A DNA stretch of 64,000 nucleotides from an uncultured Oscillospiraceae bacterium (GTDB lineage: Bacteria; Bacillota; Clostridia; Oscillospirales; Ruminococcaceae), in NCBI GenBank assembly GCA_910579175.1, contig CAJTTB010000004.1, forward strand, positions 12,981 through 76,980, written 5' to 3'. Shown piece by piece: positions 17,516-27,367 of the stretch. The translations under genes and the position numbers were made by a program. Within the stretch, counting starts at the first letter, position 1. Every line of letters begins with the position of its first letter. The notes beneath the pieces are model-generated. The model searched no databases. It saw only the letters and a list, made by a program, of their open reading frames with translations, and was not told the origin of the DNA.

Positions 17516-18868
17516 ATGGTAAAAGAAATGACATCAGGGAGTCCAATGAAACTGATTTTATATTTTTCTATCCCAATGCTAATTGGGAATGTATTTCAAC
17601 AATTTTATAATATGGTAGATGCAATGGTGGTTGGTCGTTTTGTGAGTATGCAGGCGTTGGCAGCTGTAGGGGCGACTGGATCGATGATGTTTACTATTTT
17701 GGGATTTGCAATGGGATTGACAACCGGCTTTTCCATTATTATTTCTCAAAGATTTGGAGCAGGAAACCAAGCAGGTGTGCGGCAAGCAGTGGCATTGTCA
17801 ATTTATCTTTCCATTGGTATTACGATTGTTATGACAGTGGTGGGGTTTGTGTTGACGGATCCACTGCTTACATTGATGAACACACCACCAGATATTATTG
17901 AGGACTCCAAAACATATTTATATGTCATCTTTGGCGGTGTGGTTGCGGGTATTTTTTATAATCTATTTTCCTCTGTTTTAAGGGCTTTGGGAGATAGCAA
18001 AACCCCGCTTTATTTTTTGATTTTGGCATCTATTTTAAATGTGGTATTGGATTTGATATTTGTCATTATCTTTTCAATGGGTGTTGCTGGAGTTGCCTAT
18101 GCAACAATTATTGCACAGTTGATTTCTTGTATTTTATGTGTACTATATATGTTGAAAAAGTATCCTTTACTTCGGCTACAAAAACAAGATTGGGCTTGGA
18201 ATCAAAAAACTGCAATGCAGCTTTTAAGAATTGGATTGCCCGCAGCATTTCAAAATTCTGTAACAGGTCTGGGTGTGTTGATTTTGCAGTCGGTCGTAAA
18301 TGGCTTTGGTTCTATTGTGGTAGCAGCATATACCGCAGCGTCAAAGGTACAGCAGTTAGCGACACAACCGTTGTTTTCTTTTGGCTTGGCAATGGCGACC
18401 TACAGCGGTCAGAACTTAGGGGCTGGCAGATTGGATCGTGTGCGTCAGGGTGTACGCGCTGGTATGATCTTGACAATCATCAGTTCTATTGCGGGAATGG
18501 TTTTGATGATTTTCTGTAGTGAGTGGTTGATTCACCTATTTATATCAGGGGAAGAAGTGGAGACAGTTGCCAAGGTGATGGAATATGCAAAAATTTATTT
18601 AATTGTCACTTCTATTTTTTATTTCTGTTTGGGTGGATTGCTACTCTATCGAAACACTTTGCAGGGGCTGGGCAATGCGATGATACCTATGCTTTCTGGA
18701 TTCTTAGAATTGGTTGTACGCATTGTGCTTTGTATCTCATTGCCATTGGTGTTTGACTTTGTAGGAATTCCCTTGGCGGATATAGGGGCATGGATTGCAG
18801 CTTTTGTGTTAAATGGTGTCTTTTATTATCGCAATGTTCGAGTATTGGAAGAAGGTAGAAGAACTTAA
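17516..18868 (+). CDS. MATE-family efflux transporter (first copy)
   Basis: This 450-residue inner-membrane exporter has about 12 hydrophobic helices in two similar halves. The family start is MTSGSPMKLILYFSIPMLIGN, and YNMVDAMVVGRF follows. MATE proteins expel cationic drugs or metabolites using Na+ or H+; the substrate is not readable. It begins directly after the rimI stop. It is distinct from the second MATE gene downstream, with only family-level similarity, so the pair is not a recent duplication. Confidence 0.93.
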   Translation: MVKEMTSGSPMKLILYFSIPMLIGNVFQQFYNMVDAMVVGRFVSMQALAAVGATGSMMFTILGFAMGLTTGFSIIISQRFGAGNQAGVRQAVALSIYLSIGITIVMTVVGFVLTDPLLTLMNTPPDIIEDSKTYLYVIFGGVVAGIFYNLFSSVLRALGDSKTPLYFLILASILNVVLDLIFVIIFSMGVAGVAYATIIAQLISCILCVLYMLKKYPLLRLQKQDWAWNQKTAMQLLRIGLPAAFQNSVTGLGVLILQSVVNGFGSIVVAAYTAASKVQQLATQPLFSFGLAMATYSGQNLGAGRLDRVRQGVRAGMILTIISSIAGMVLMIFCSEWLIHLFISGEEVETVAKVMEYAKIYLIVTSIFYFCLGGLLLYRNTLQGLGNAMIPMLSGFLELVVRIVLCISLPLVFDFVGIPLADIGAWIAAFVLNGVFYYRNVRVLEEGRRT

Positions 18869-18914
18869 CAGAGTTTGTGATTTAAAGCTGGTAAACAGAG
18901 TAAAATTTTGTTAC

Positions 18915-18955
18915 AATAAGGTTGTAAAATGATGTTTTTACAACCTTATTTTTAT
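18915..18955 (+). terminator. Intrinsic terminator between the two MATE genes
   Basis: AATAAGGTTGTAAAA and TTTTTACAACCTTATT form a stem of about 15 bp followed by T residues, separating the polA-MATE unit from the next one. Confidence 0.9.
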
Positions 18956-18978
18956 GTGAATCTTTAGGAGGTTATTAT

Positions 18979-20340
18979 TTGAGTGAACACATTATGGGCA
19001 GTATGCCCATGAAAAAATTGTTGATTTCCATGTCATTGCCAATTATGTTATCTATGGTGGTACAGGCACTTTATAACATTGTGGATGGGATTTTTGTAGC
19101 ACAGATTGGGGAAGATGCTTTGGCAGCGGTTTCATTTGCATTTCCGGTACAGATGATAATGATAGCGGTGTCAGTTGGCACGTCAGTGGGGATTAATTCG
19201 CTGATGTCCCGATATATGGGGAGTCAAAATGCAGATAAAGTCAATGCAACCGCTAAAAATGGCTTGTTGTTGGCGGTATTGAGTTGGCTTGTCTTTGTGG
19301 TATTTGGCTTATTTGGTGCAAGGTGGTTTATGAGTATCTTCACCGATCAAGAAAATTTAATGGAAATGGGAATCCAATATATTGTAATCTGTAGTGTTTT
19401 TTCCATTGGTGTTTTTGTGCAGATTGTGTTTGAACGATTTATGCAGGCAAGTGGAAAACCAATTTACAGTATGATTTTACAGGGTGTTGGGGCAATTTTA
19501 AATATTATGTTAGACCCTATTTTGATTTTTGGTTGGTTTGGTCTGCCAAAGATGGGAGTGGCTGGTGCAGCAATTGCGACCGTTGTTGGTCAGATTGTGG
19601 CGATGCTGATTGGATTGTGGCTGACGATTTATAAATTACCCAACATTCAGATTCATTTTGGCGGATTTCGACCAGATAAAAAAATCATTCAAAAAATTTA
19701 TATCGTTGGTATCCCAGCAATATTGATTCAGGGAATGACAGCAATTATGACAATAGGGATGAATATGATATTGGCACCGTTTTCTGATCTAGTGGTTTCA
19801 GTATTTGGAATTTATTATAAACTGCAAAATTTTGTATTTATGGCTATTTTAGGGTTAACGAATGCACTGATTCCAATTATAGGATATAATTATGGTGCTA
19901 AAAATGGAGATAGGGTGATACAGGCAATCCGGTTGAGTGTGTTGTTGAGCAGCGGAATGATGTTGTTGGGAACCATTGTTTTTCAAATTTTTCCAAAGCA
20001 GTTATTGCTTTTGTTTGATGCACAGCAAGATATGCTTTCTGTTGGAATTCCCGCTTTGAGAATCATTAGTCTTTCTTTTTTATTTGCTGGAATTTCTATG
20101 GTATTGTGTTCTGCTTTTCAGGCAATGGGAAATGGGATATTGAGTTTGATTGTGACATTGGTTCGACAACTGATATTACTGCTTCCATTGTCTTGGTGGT
20201 TGGCACGTACCTATGGGTTGCCAGAGACCTGGATTGCTTTTTTGATTGTAGAAGTCATTTGTATGGGATTGAGTTTTTGGATGATGCGTTGGATTTATCG
20301 CAACCAGATTCAAAATATAGTAGAAAGGAAAAAATCATGA
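18979..20340 (+). CDS. MATE-family efflux transporter (second copy)
   Basis: This 453-residue multidrug/metabolite exporter has about 12 membrane helices and the MATE signatures PMKKLLISMSLPIMLSMV and YNIVDGIFVAQIGEDALAA. It starts at TTG 18979, 7 bp after AGGAGG. Its TGA overlaps the ATG of tsaD (ATGA), which suggests coupled translation of a transporter and a tRNA-modification enzyme. The substrate is unknown. Confidence 0.93.
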   Translation: MSEHIMGSMPMKKLLISMSLPIMLSMVVQALYNIVDGIFVAQIGEDALAAVSFAFPVQMIMIAVSVGTSVGINSLMSRYMGSQNADKVNATAKNGLLLAVLSWLVFVVFGLFGARWFMSIFTDQENLMEMGIQYIVICSVFSIGVFVQIVFERFMQASGKPIYSMILQGVGAILNIMLDPILIFGWFGLPKMGVAGAAIATVVGQIVAMLIGLWLTIYKLPNIQIHFGGFRPDKKIIQKIYIVGIPAILIQGMTAIMTIGMNMILAPFSDLVVSVFGIYYKLQNFVFMAILGLTNALIPIIGYNYGAKNGDRVIQAIRLSVLLSSGMMLLGTIVFQIFPKQLLLLFDAQQDMLSVGIPALRIISLSFLFAGISMVLCSAFQAMGNGILSLIVTLVRQLILLLPLSWWLARTYGLPETWIAFLIVEVICMGLSFWMMRWIYRNQIQNIVERKKS

Positions 20341-21359
20341 AGATTTTAGGAATTGAAAGTTCATGCGATGAAACAAGTGTCGCTGTGGTGGAAGATGGCA
20401 TAAAGGTGTTGTCCAATGTGATTGTTTCTCAGATTGAGGAACATCAGCTATATGGAGGAGTTGTGCCAGAAATTGCTTCCAGAAGGCATTGTGAAAGTAT
20501 TGTAAAGGTGACTGATATGGCATTGAACCAAGCGGGTCTATCATTGGAGCAGATAGATGCCATTGCAGTGACCTATGCTCCGGGATTAATTGGAGCGTTG
20601 TTGGTGGGAGTGAATTTTGCAAAAGGGCTTGCATTGGCAACACAAAAGCCATTGATTCCAGTACATCATATTCGGGGGCATATTGCAGCAAACTATATTT
20701 CAAATGGTGTAAAACCTCCTTTTTTATGTATGATTATGTCTGGGGGTCACAGCCATATTGTTAGAGTAAAGTCTTATACAGAATTTGAAATCATTGGGCG
20801 AACAAGGGATGATGCAGTGGGAGAAGCCTATGATAAAGCTGCAAGAGCGTTGGGATTTCCCTATCCCGGAGGAATCCACCTTGACAAAGCTGCTGCCTTG
20901 GGAGATAAAACCACTTTTTGTTTTCCCAAACCAAAGGTGGAAGGTTCTGCTTATGATTTTAGCTTTTCCGGATTAAAAACGGCGGTTTTAAATCTTATTC
21001 ACAATGCAAAACAAAAAGGAGTATCACTAAATGTTAATGATGTGGCTGCTTGTTTTCAACAAACTGTTTGTGACATCATTGCACAGCGTTTGATGGCAGC
21101 AGCAGAGGAGTTTGGAGAAAGAAAGATTGTTTTAGCAGGGGGAGTTTCTGCCAATCGTGGTATTCGTGCACGGATGCAACAAGAATGTGAGCAGTGCCAG
21201 ATAGAGCTTTATATGCCACCACTGTGTTATTGTGGCGATAATGCAGCGATGATTGCAGCACAGGGATATTTCGAATGGAAGGATAAAAAGGCAACTGGAA
21301 TGGATTTGAATGCAGTGGCATCTTTGCCAATTACAGATAATAAATTTAATATAATTTAG
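20337..21359 (+). CDS. tsaD: tRNA N6-threonylcarbamoyladenosine transferase TsaD
   Basis: This 340-residue ASKHA-fold enzyme transfers the threonylcarbamoyl group to A37 of ANN-decoding tRNAs, working with TsaB and TsaE. The start GIESSCDETSVAVV, the metal histidines in HIRGHIAANY (about residues 110-119), MSGGHSHIV, and the C-terminal YCGDNAAMIA are all present. The ATG at 20337 overlaps the MATE stop codon. The partner genes tsaB and tsaE are not in the window. Confidence 0.96.
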   Translation: MKILGIESSCDETSVAVVEDGIKVLSNVIVSQIEEHQLYGGVVPEIASRRHCESIVKVTDMALNQAGLSLEQIDAIAVTYAPGLIGALLVGVNFAKGLALATQKPLIPVHHIRGHIAANYISNGVKPPFLCMIMSGGHSHIVRVKSYTEFEIIGRTRDDAVGEAYDKAARALGFPYPGGIHLDKAAALGDKTTFCFPKPKVEGSAYDFSFSGLKTAVLNLIHNAKQKGVSLNVNDVAACFQQTVCDIIAQRLMAAAEEFGERKIVLAGGVSANRGIRARMQQECEQCQIELYMPPLCYCGDNAAMIAAQGYFEWKDKKATGMDLNAVASLPITDNKFNII

Positions 21360-21856
21360 TGCATTCATACAGATTGTTAGAAAAATAACAATTTGTAAAA
21401 AAATTCATAAATCGACTATTGATTTTCTTTGAAATTGTTACTATAATATGACTTGTAACGATTTCTGCCAAGTCAGATAAAACCGTGAAAATAAAACAGT
21501 TACAGTCTGAATTGTTTGAAATGATAGGCTTTCATGGTGATGTTGATAAAAGCAGAAAACAGATTGATGTGAATCATATGTAACAGAAAATTTCTCGCAT
21601 AAAGTTAGGTGTTATCATTTCACTGGCTGAAGAAAAAGTAGAAATTTTAGATGGGTCGTTTATAGATGAGATCGTTTTGTTACATAAAAGTCAGTCAATG
21701 AAGCGCAACTTATTGTGCGTGTAGTAGAATCTCTAAAATTGGCTTGTTGATAATAAGATCAAAAGCCTTTATTTTAAATGTTCTATCACAAAATAGTACA
21801 AGCCTATCGCACAATGAATCATGCGCATAATTCAAATATGAGAGGGAGATTTTAGA
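21360..21856 (+). other. Intergenic stretch with a possible decayed reading frame
   Basis: No intact gene is seen in these 497 bp. One frame around 21480-21720 reads like protein (for example KQLQSELFEMIGFHGDVD, then ISLAEEKVEILDGSFIDEI) but is broken by stops and has no clear ribosome site. This could be gene debris. The part nearest pckG carries its ribosome site (GAGAGGGAG). I found no riboswitch pattern. Confidence 0.4.
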
Positions 21857-23629
21857 ATGCTAACAAATAACAAAAATGTTATCAATTGGGTTGATGAGAT
21901 GGTTGCTCTTTGTAAACCAGACCAAGTTGTTTGGATTGATGGTTCTGAAGAACAACTAAACGCATTGAGAGATGAAGCACTTGCATCCGGTGAGATGGAA
22001 AAACTAAATCAGGAAAAATTACCAGGTTGTTTACTTCATAGAACTGTGCCAAATGACGTTGCTCGTGTAGAAGCTCGTACATTTATCTGTTCTAGAAAAG
22101 AAGAAGATGCAGGTCCAACCAATAACTGGTGTGACCCAAAAGAAATGTATGCAAAATTAACTCCAATGTATGATGGCGTAATGAAAGGTCGTACCATGTA
22201 CGTAATTCCTTACTCTATGGGTCCAATTGGTTCTCCTTTGGCAAAAGTAGGTGTGGAATTGACTGACTCTATCTATGTTGTATTGAATATGGATATCATG
22301 ACAAGAATGGGTAAAGCTGCATTTGAAAACTTGGGAGAAACTTCTGACGACTTCGTTCGTGGATTACACTCCAAAGCAGATATTGACCCAGAAAATAGAT
22401 ATATTGTTCATTTCCCAGAAGACAATACCATCTGGTCCATTAACTCCGGTTATGGTGGTAATGTATTGTTGGGTAAAAAATGTTTTGCTTTGCGTATTGC
22501 TTCTTATCAAGGTAAGAATGAAGGCTGGATGGCTGAACATATGCTGATTTTGGGTATTGAAAATCCAAAAGGTGAAGTGACTTATATTTCTGCTGCATTC
22601 CCATCTGCTTGCGGTAAAACAAACTTAGCGATGTTGATTCCACCAGAAGTATATGCAAAACAAGGTTATAAAGTTTGGACCGTAGGTGATGATATCGCTT
22701 GGTTAAAACCTGGCAAAGATGGCAGATTGTATGCAATCAATCCAGAAAACGGATTCTTTGGCGTTGCTCCTGGTACCAATGAAAAATCCAACTTTAACGC
22801 TTTGGCTTCTACAAAGAAAAATACCATCTTTACAAACGTTGTTCACAATTTAGATGACGATACTGTTTGGTGGGAAGGCTTGGATAAAAATCCTCCAGAA
22901 AATGCAGTTGAATGGACTGGAAAACCTTGGAATGGCAAGACTTCTACAGAAAAAGGAGCACATCCAAACTCCAGATTTACTGCTCCAGCAATCAATTGTC
23001 CATGTATCAGCCCTGAATTTAATAATCCAGAAGGTGTGCCAATTTCTGCAATGGTATTTGGTGGTCGTCGTGCGAAAACAGCTCCATTGGTATATCAATC
23101 ATTTGACTGGAACCATGGTGTATTTGTAGGTTCTACAATGGCTTCTGAAACAACTGCTGCTGCTACTGGTGCAGTTGGTGTTGTTCGTCGTGACCCTATG
23201 GCAATGCTTCCATTCTGTGGTTATCACATGGGTGACTATTTTGCTCATTGGTTGGAAATGGGTGAAAAATTGGGCGATAAGGCTCCAAAAATCTTTAATG
23301 TAAACTGGTTTAGAACAGACGATGAAGGTCATTTCATTTGGCCAGGATTCGGCGACAATATGCGTGTATTAATGTGGATTGTTGACCGTTGTAAGGGCAC
23401 TGCTGATGCAGTTGAAACCGCTATCGGTTATGAACCAAAACCAGAAGATATCAATATTGAAGGTTTGGATATTGATGTTGATGTTGTAAAGAACTTGTTG
23501 AATGTTGATGTTGATTTATGGAAAGAAGAAGCAAAAGGAATTCATGAATTCTATGCTAAATTCGGAGATAAATTGCCAGCAGAGTTGAGCAAACAATTGA
23601 CCGCTTTAGAAGAAAGATTGTCAAAATAA
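21857..23629 (+). CDS. pckG: Phosphoenolpyruvate carboxykinase (GTP)
   Basis: This 590-residue enzyme interconverts oxaloacetate and PEP. It is the GTP type, not the ATP type: the kinase loop is FPSACGKTN (residues 248-256), where ATP enzymes have GLSGTGKTT. INCPC near 378 is also typical of the GTP family, and the length fits. Codon choice is strongly biased (GGT, CCA, GAA), as expected for an abundant protein. It stands alone between a long leader and a terminator. In anaerobes it often works in the CO2-fixing direction. Confidence 0.96.
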   Translation: MLTNNKNVINWVDEMVALCKPDQVVWIDGSEEQLNALRDEALASGEMEKLNQEKLPGCLLHRTVPNDVARVEARTFICSRKEEDAGPTNNWCDPKEMYAKLTPMYDGVMKGRTMYVIPYSMGPIGSPLAKVGVELTDSIYVVLNMDIMTRMGKAAFENLGETSDDFVRGLHSKADIDPENRYIVHFPEDNTIWSINSGYGGNVLLGKKCFALRIASYQGKNEGWMAEHMLILGIENPKGEVTYISAAFPSACGKTNLAMLIPPEVYAKQGYKVWTVGDDIAWLKPGKDGRLYAINPENGFFGVAPGTNEKSNFNALASTKKNTIFTNVVHNLDDDTVWWEGLDKNPPENAVEWTGKPWNGKTSTEKGAHPNSRFTAPAINCPCISPEFNNPEGVPISAMVFGGRRAKTAPLVYQSFDWNHGVFVGSTMASETTAAATGAVGVVRRDPMAMLPFCGYHMGDYFAHWLEMGEKLGDKAPKIFNVNWFRTDDEGHFIWPGFGDNMRVLMWIVDRCKGTADAVETAIGYEPKPEDINIEGLDIDVDVVKNLLNVDVDLWKEEAKGIHEFYAKFGDKLPAELSKQLTALEERLSK

Positions 23630-23641
23630 TTTTTGAAGTAA

Positions 23642-23679
23642 AGAGCTGTAGTGGAAAAACTACAGCTCTATTTTTTTTA
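23642..23679 (+). terminator. Intrinsic terminator after pckG
   Basis: AGAGCTGTAGT and ACTACAGCTCT enclose a 6-nt loop, with eight T residues following: a textbook terminator. Confidence 0.93.
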
Positions 23680-23828
23680 ATATCGTGTGATGATTCAGTT
23701 GATAGTTATCATTTATTTTTAATAGGTTTACAGGTCTATTTTTTTAAAACCATTCATTTTTCACCTTTTTTGGAAAAAATCATAGAATATGATATCGATT
23801 TTTTAAAAGAGTGAAAGGTGGTTTTTTT

Positions 23829-24194
23829 ATGAGTTTAGCATTGTATATTGTGGTTGGTTTTTTATCACTATTGGGCATTTTAGAAGTGATTCGTTTTTGC
23901 TGTTTAAAGTTGTTTTCTGGGAAAGCTATCAAGAACAAAATTGTAATTTATCCTGTTGATGGTGCGATAGAAGATTTAGAATGGGTGGTACGTGCCATTT
24001 ATGAAAGGGAAAACTGGGATTATGATATAGATGGGACTGTCTATCTGTTGGATTTGGGTTTAGACCAAGAAAGTAAACAGATTGTAGAAATATTGCAAAA
24101 AGATTTACCAGGGCTAATGATCTGCAATGAAACGGAATTAATGACAAAAATCAAAGAAAATCTGGTTTGCAAAGATAGTCGAAATCAAGTATAA
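23829..24194 (+). CDS. Small membrane-anchored protein of unknown function
   Basis: I do not recognise this gene. The product, about 121 residues from ATG 23829 (behind AAAGGTGG), has one N-terminal hydrophobic helix (about residues 3-21) and then a basic linker and a soluble domain of about 80 residues. The domain has an alternating strand-helix pattern (KIVIYPVDGAIEDLEWVVRA, then VYLLDLGLD). It lies 42 bp before recD2 and probably shares its transcript. Confidence 0.65.
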   Translation: MSLALYIVVGFLSLLGILEVIRFCCLKLFSGKAIKNKIVIYPVDGAIEDLEWVVRAIYERENWDYDIDGTVYLLDLGLDQESKQIVEILQKDLPGLMICNETELMTKIKENLVCKDSRNQV

Positions 24195-24236
24195 TAAGAA
24201 TACTAGAATATATGTTTGTAAAGCAGAGAGGAACTT

Positions 24237-26438
24237 ATGGAAAAACATGAAATGGAAACGCTAAATGGCAGTGTGGATGAGATTGTCTTTCGGAGTACAG
24301 AAACTGGTTTTACCGTTTTGGACTTCATCAGTGGAGAAGATCTCATCTGTGTAGTGGGTTCTTTTCCAGAAGTACAGGTAGGAGAAGAACTGGAATTGAC
24401 AGGCTATTTTACAACCCATCCAACGTATGGTTATCAGTTTAAAGCAGAAGTTTATACCCAGAAAATGCCTGCAACAGCAAATGCGATTCGCAAGTATCTT
24501 TCTTCTGGTGTAGTAAAGGGAATCGGTCCAAAGATTGCCGAAAGAATCGTGGCACACTTTGGAGAAGACACTTTAAAAGTGATTGAACAGCAGCCACAAC
24601 GTTTAGCGGAAATTAAAGGGATTACCATAAAGCGTTCAAAGGAATTGGCAGAAGAATTTAAACAGGTTTTTGGTGTTAGAAGTTTGATGTTATTTTTATC
24701 AAAATATGGTGTTGTTCCTGCTCAAGTGGTAAGAATTTGGAAACAATGGGGTACGCTGGCACTGGATGTAATTCAGGCAAATCCCTATCTGTTGTGCAAT
24801 ACAATCTTTCAGATTGACTTTGCAATTACAGACAGAATTGCACAGGATTATGAGATTACAAAGAATGATTATCATCGTATTTTGGCGGCAATTACCTATA
24901 TTTTAGTTCATAATATGAACAATGGTCATACCTGTTCGCCCAAAAAAAGATTGATTGAAACTGCAAAAAAATTGTTGGAATTGGACTGTGATGTCATTGC
25001 AGATAAGTTGCAACAGATGATAGAAAAAGGTGATTTGATAGAATTGCAACGCAATCAGCCTTATATCTTATTGCCAGATATGTGTGCTGCTGAACAATAT
25101 ATTGCGCATAGAATTGCACAGATGTTGGCGGTTTCAAAGGATTTAGAGATAGATATTGATGTTGTGATTGCACAAATTGAGCAGGAAAAACACATTCAAT
25201 ATGAGTCCTTACAGAAGAGGGCAATCTATGAAGCGATGAGATCTGATATCTTTATCTTGACGGGAGGACCCGGAACCGGTAAGACAACAACTTTAAATGG
25301 AATTATTGATATACTGGAATATCAAGGGCTTTCTATCTCAATTGCTGCACCAACTGGAAGAGCGGCAAAGCGAATTAGTGAATTGACCGGAAAAGAAGCA
25401 AAAACCATTCATCGATTGTTGGAAACAGAGTTTTCAGAAGGTGTATTGACCTTTCGCAAAAATGAACAACAGCCACTGGAAGCGGATGCAATTGTCGTAG
25501 ATGAAATGTCTATGGTAGATACAATGTTATTTGATTCTCTGTTGAGAGCTGCCAAACCAAGTTGTAAATTAATTTTAGTGGGAGATTACAATCAGCTTCC
25601 TTCTGTGGGAGCTGGAAATATATTACATGATTTATTGAGTTGTGATCAAATTCCAACCATTCGCTTACAGCACATCTTTCGTCAAGCAGCAGAGAGTTTG
25701 ATTGTAACCAATGCCCACGAAATTGTACAGGGAAATATTCCACAACTGAGCAGAACGGATGGAGATTTTTTTCTATTAAAACGGCATTCTATCGAAACGG
25801 CTTCTCAAACCATTTTGGATTTGGTTTGTCAACGGTTGCCCAATCGATATCATTTTTCTCCAATTGAGGATATTCAAGTCATTTGCCCCCAAAGAAAAGG
25901 GGATTTGGGAATGATGGATTTAAACCAAAAACTACAACAGCGTTTGAATCCGCCAGCACCAAATAAGCCAGAATGTAAGTCATTATTTTACACCTTCCGC
26001 ACAGGTGATAAAGTGATGCAAATTAGAAACAATTATGACTTGGAATGGAGTAAGGGCACCGAGAGTGGTCAAGGAATCTTTAATGGAGATATTGGCATTA
26101 TCAAGATGATTGATAATGGCTCTCAGACGATGGCAATTAATTTTGAAGAAAGAGTGGCTTATTATAGCTTTGAAATGGCAAATGAACTAGAATTGGCTTA
26201 TGCAATTACAGTACATAAAAGTCAAGGAAGTGAATTTGAAGCTGTAGTAATTCCAGTTATGGGCGGATACAAAAAACTGTATTATCGCAATTTGTTATAT
26301 ACTGCTATTACAAGGGCGAAGAAGTTGCTGATTTTGGTGGGTCGTGAGGAACAGGTAAGACAGATGATAGAAAACAATTTAAAAAGTCATCGATTTACTA
26401 ATTTGACCTATTTTCTTGAGAACATAGACCCACAATAA
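24237..26438 (+). CDS. recD2: RecD2-type DNA helicase
   Basis: This is a 733-residue superfamily 1B 5'-3' helicase of the RecD2/YrrC type, independent of RecBC. It has an N-terminal OB-like domain, helix-hairpin-helix motifs (GIGPKIAERIVAHF near 95, EIKGI), Walker A GGPGTGKTTT near residue 343, Walker B VVDEMSMVD near 422, GDYNQLPSVG near 449, and the C-terminal VHKSQGSEFEAVVIPV and AITRAKK motifs. Family members act in genome stability. Confidence 0.95.
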   Translation: MEKHEMETLNGSVDEIVFRSTETGFTVLDFISGEDLICVVGSFPEVQVGEELELTGYFTTHPTYGYQFKAEVYTQKMPATANAIRKYLSSGVVKGIGPKIAERIVAHFGEDTLKVIEQQPQRLAEIKGITIKRSKELAEEFKQVFGVRSLMLFLSKYGVVPAQVVRIWKQWGTLALDVIQANPYLLCNTIFQIDFAITDRIAQDYEITKNDYHRILAAITYILVHNMNNGHTCSPKKRLIETAKKLLELDCDVIADKLQQMIEKGDLIELQRNQPYILLPDMCAAEQYIAHRIAQMLAVSKDLEIDIDVVIAQIEQEKHIQYESLQKRAIYEAMRSDIFILTGGPGTGKTTTLNGIIDILEYQGLSISIAAPTGRAAKRISELTGKEAKTIHRLLETEFSEGVLTFRKNEQQPLEADAIVVDEMSMVDTMLFDSLLRAAKPSCKLILVGDYNQLPSVGAGNILHDLLSCDQIPTIRLQHIFRQAAESLIVTNAHEIVQGNIPQLSRTDGDFFLLKRHSIETASQTILDLVCQRLPNRYHFSPIEDIQVICPQRKGDLGMMDLNQKLQQRLNPPAPNKPECKSLFYTFRTGDKVMQIRNNYDLEWSKGTESGQGIFNGDIGIIKMIDNGSQTMAINFEERVAYYSFEMANELELAYAITVHKSQGSEFEAVVIPVMGGYKKLYYRNLLYTAITRAKKLLILVGREEQVRQMIENNLKSHRFTNLTYFLENIDPQ

Positions 26439-26475
26439 TCAGCTTATACCAATTTGATAACTGTAAAATGGCAAT

Positions 26476-27207
26476 ATGGGTTTACTATCCTTGAGAGGAG
26501 TGAAAGACATTAACCGCAGATTACAGATGATGAAAAGATATGTCATTCATATGTTCTTTCCAAATCGTTGTCCATTTTGTGGACAAGTAATGGAGTTTGG
26601 AGAACACTGTTGTACAGAATGTAAACTAACATTGACATTGTTAGACAATACCGTTTGTTCTGTTTGTAGTCAAAAAGAGTGCAGATGTTTACAAAGCGGT
26701 ATGGGAATTGATGGTTCCTTTTCTGCATTTAATTATGAAGGGAACCCAAAAGATGCAATATTGGCTATGAAATTTAAGAACAGACCTGAATATGCAGAAC
26801 ATCTGGCTTATTTTTTAGCAAAACAGATTGGGGATCATAAATTCGATTGTATTACATTTGTTCCAATGCATGATAAGAAGAAGAAAAAGCGTGGATATAA
26901 TCAGGCTGAGTTGTTGGCAAAACATTTGGCACAAGAATTAAATATTCCCTGTAAAACATTGTTGGTAAAGATAAAAGAATCCGAAGAACAACATACACTT
27001 TCTTTAGAAAAGAGAAAGTGTAATGTGGTGGGAAGTTATGCGGTTATGAATACAACAGAAATTTCAGGAAAATGTATTTTATTGATAGATGATATATTGA
27101 CAACTGGAGCGACTGTCAAAGAGTGTAGCAAGATGTTAAAAACTTATCGGGCGAAGAAAGTATATTCAGCTACAATTTGTAGAGTTTCACGCAATCGGTC
27201 TGAATAA
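26476..27207 (+). CDS. comFC: ComF-family amidophosphoribosyltransferase-like protein
   Basis: This protein has an N-terminal zinc ribbon (CPFCGQ, CCTEC, then CSVCSQKECRC, residues about 33-75) and a C-terminal phosphoribosyltransferase fold with the PRPP motif LIDDILTTGATVKECSKML. ComFC acts in transformation and fork handling; its helicase partner ComFA is not nearby. The start is uncertain: ATG 26476 lacks a ribosome site, while GAGAGGAG sits just before an in-frame ATT (26509). The conserved part begins at ATG 26530. Confidence 0.88.
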   Translation: MGLLSLRGVKDINRRLQMMKRYVIHMFFPNRCPFCGQVMEFGEHCCTECKLTLTLLDNTVCSVCSQKECRCLQSGMGIDGSFSAFNYEGNPKDAILAMKFKNRPEYAEHLAYFLAKQIGDHKFDCITFVPMHDKKKKKRGYNQAELLAKHLAQELNIPCKTLLVKIKESEEQHTLSLEKRKCNVVGSYAVMNTTEISGKCILLIDDILTTGATVKECSKMLKTYRAKKVYSATICRVSRNRSE

Positions 27208-27210
27208 TTG

Positions 27211-27323
27211 TTGATTAATCGTATTTTTTGTGGTAATATAAATAAGTATCACAGAATTGACCTAAAGTAAAGGAGCAAAACCTATTTGATAAAGGGGTTG
27301 TTTGATTACGACCTCTTGTTTTT
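27211..27323 (+). promoter_or_regulatory. Promoter and attenuator-like hairpin before the MreB-like gene
   Basis: TTGATT (27211-27216) and TAATAT (27234-27239) lie 17 bp apart. Downstream, AAGGGGTTGT (27292-27301) and ACGACCTCTT (27308-27317) form a 10-bp stem followed by GTTTTT, which resembles an attenuator. A TTG (27286) 9 bp after AAAGGAG could start an 18-codon reading frame through the hairpin; whether it is translated is unknown. Confidence 0.5.
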
Positions 27324-27367
27324 ACATAAATTAAATTTATGAGAGAGAAGAAGTTGGAGGGTATTTT

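Noticed and set aside
17516..20340. Recent tandem duplication of the MATE genes
   Set aside because: The two proteins share only family-level motifs, and the DNA is clearly different.
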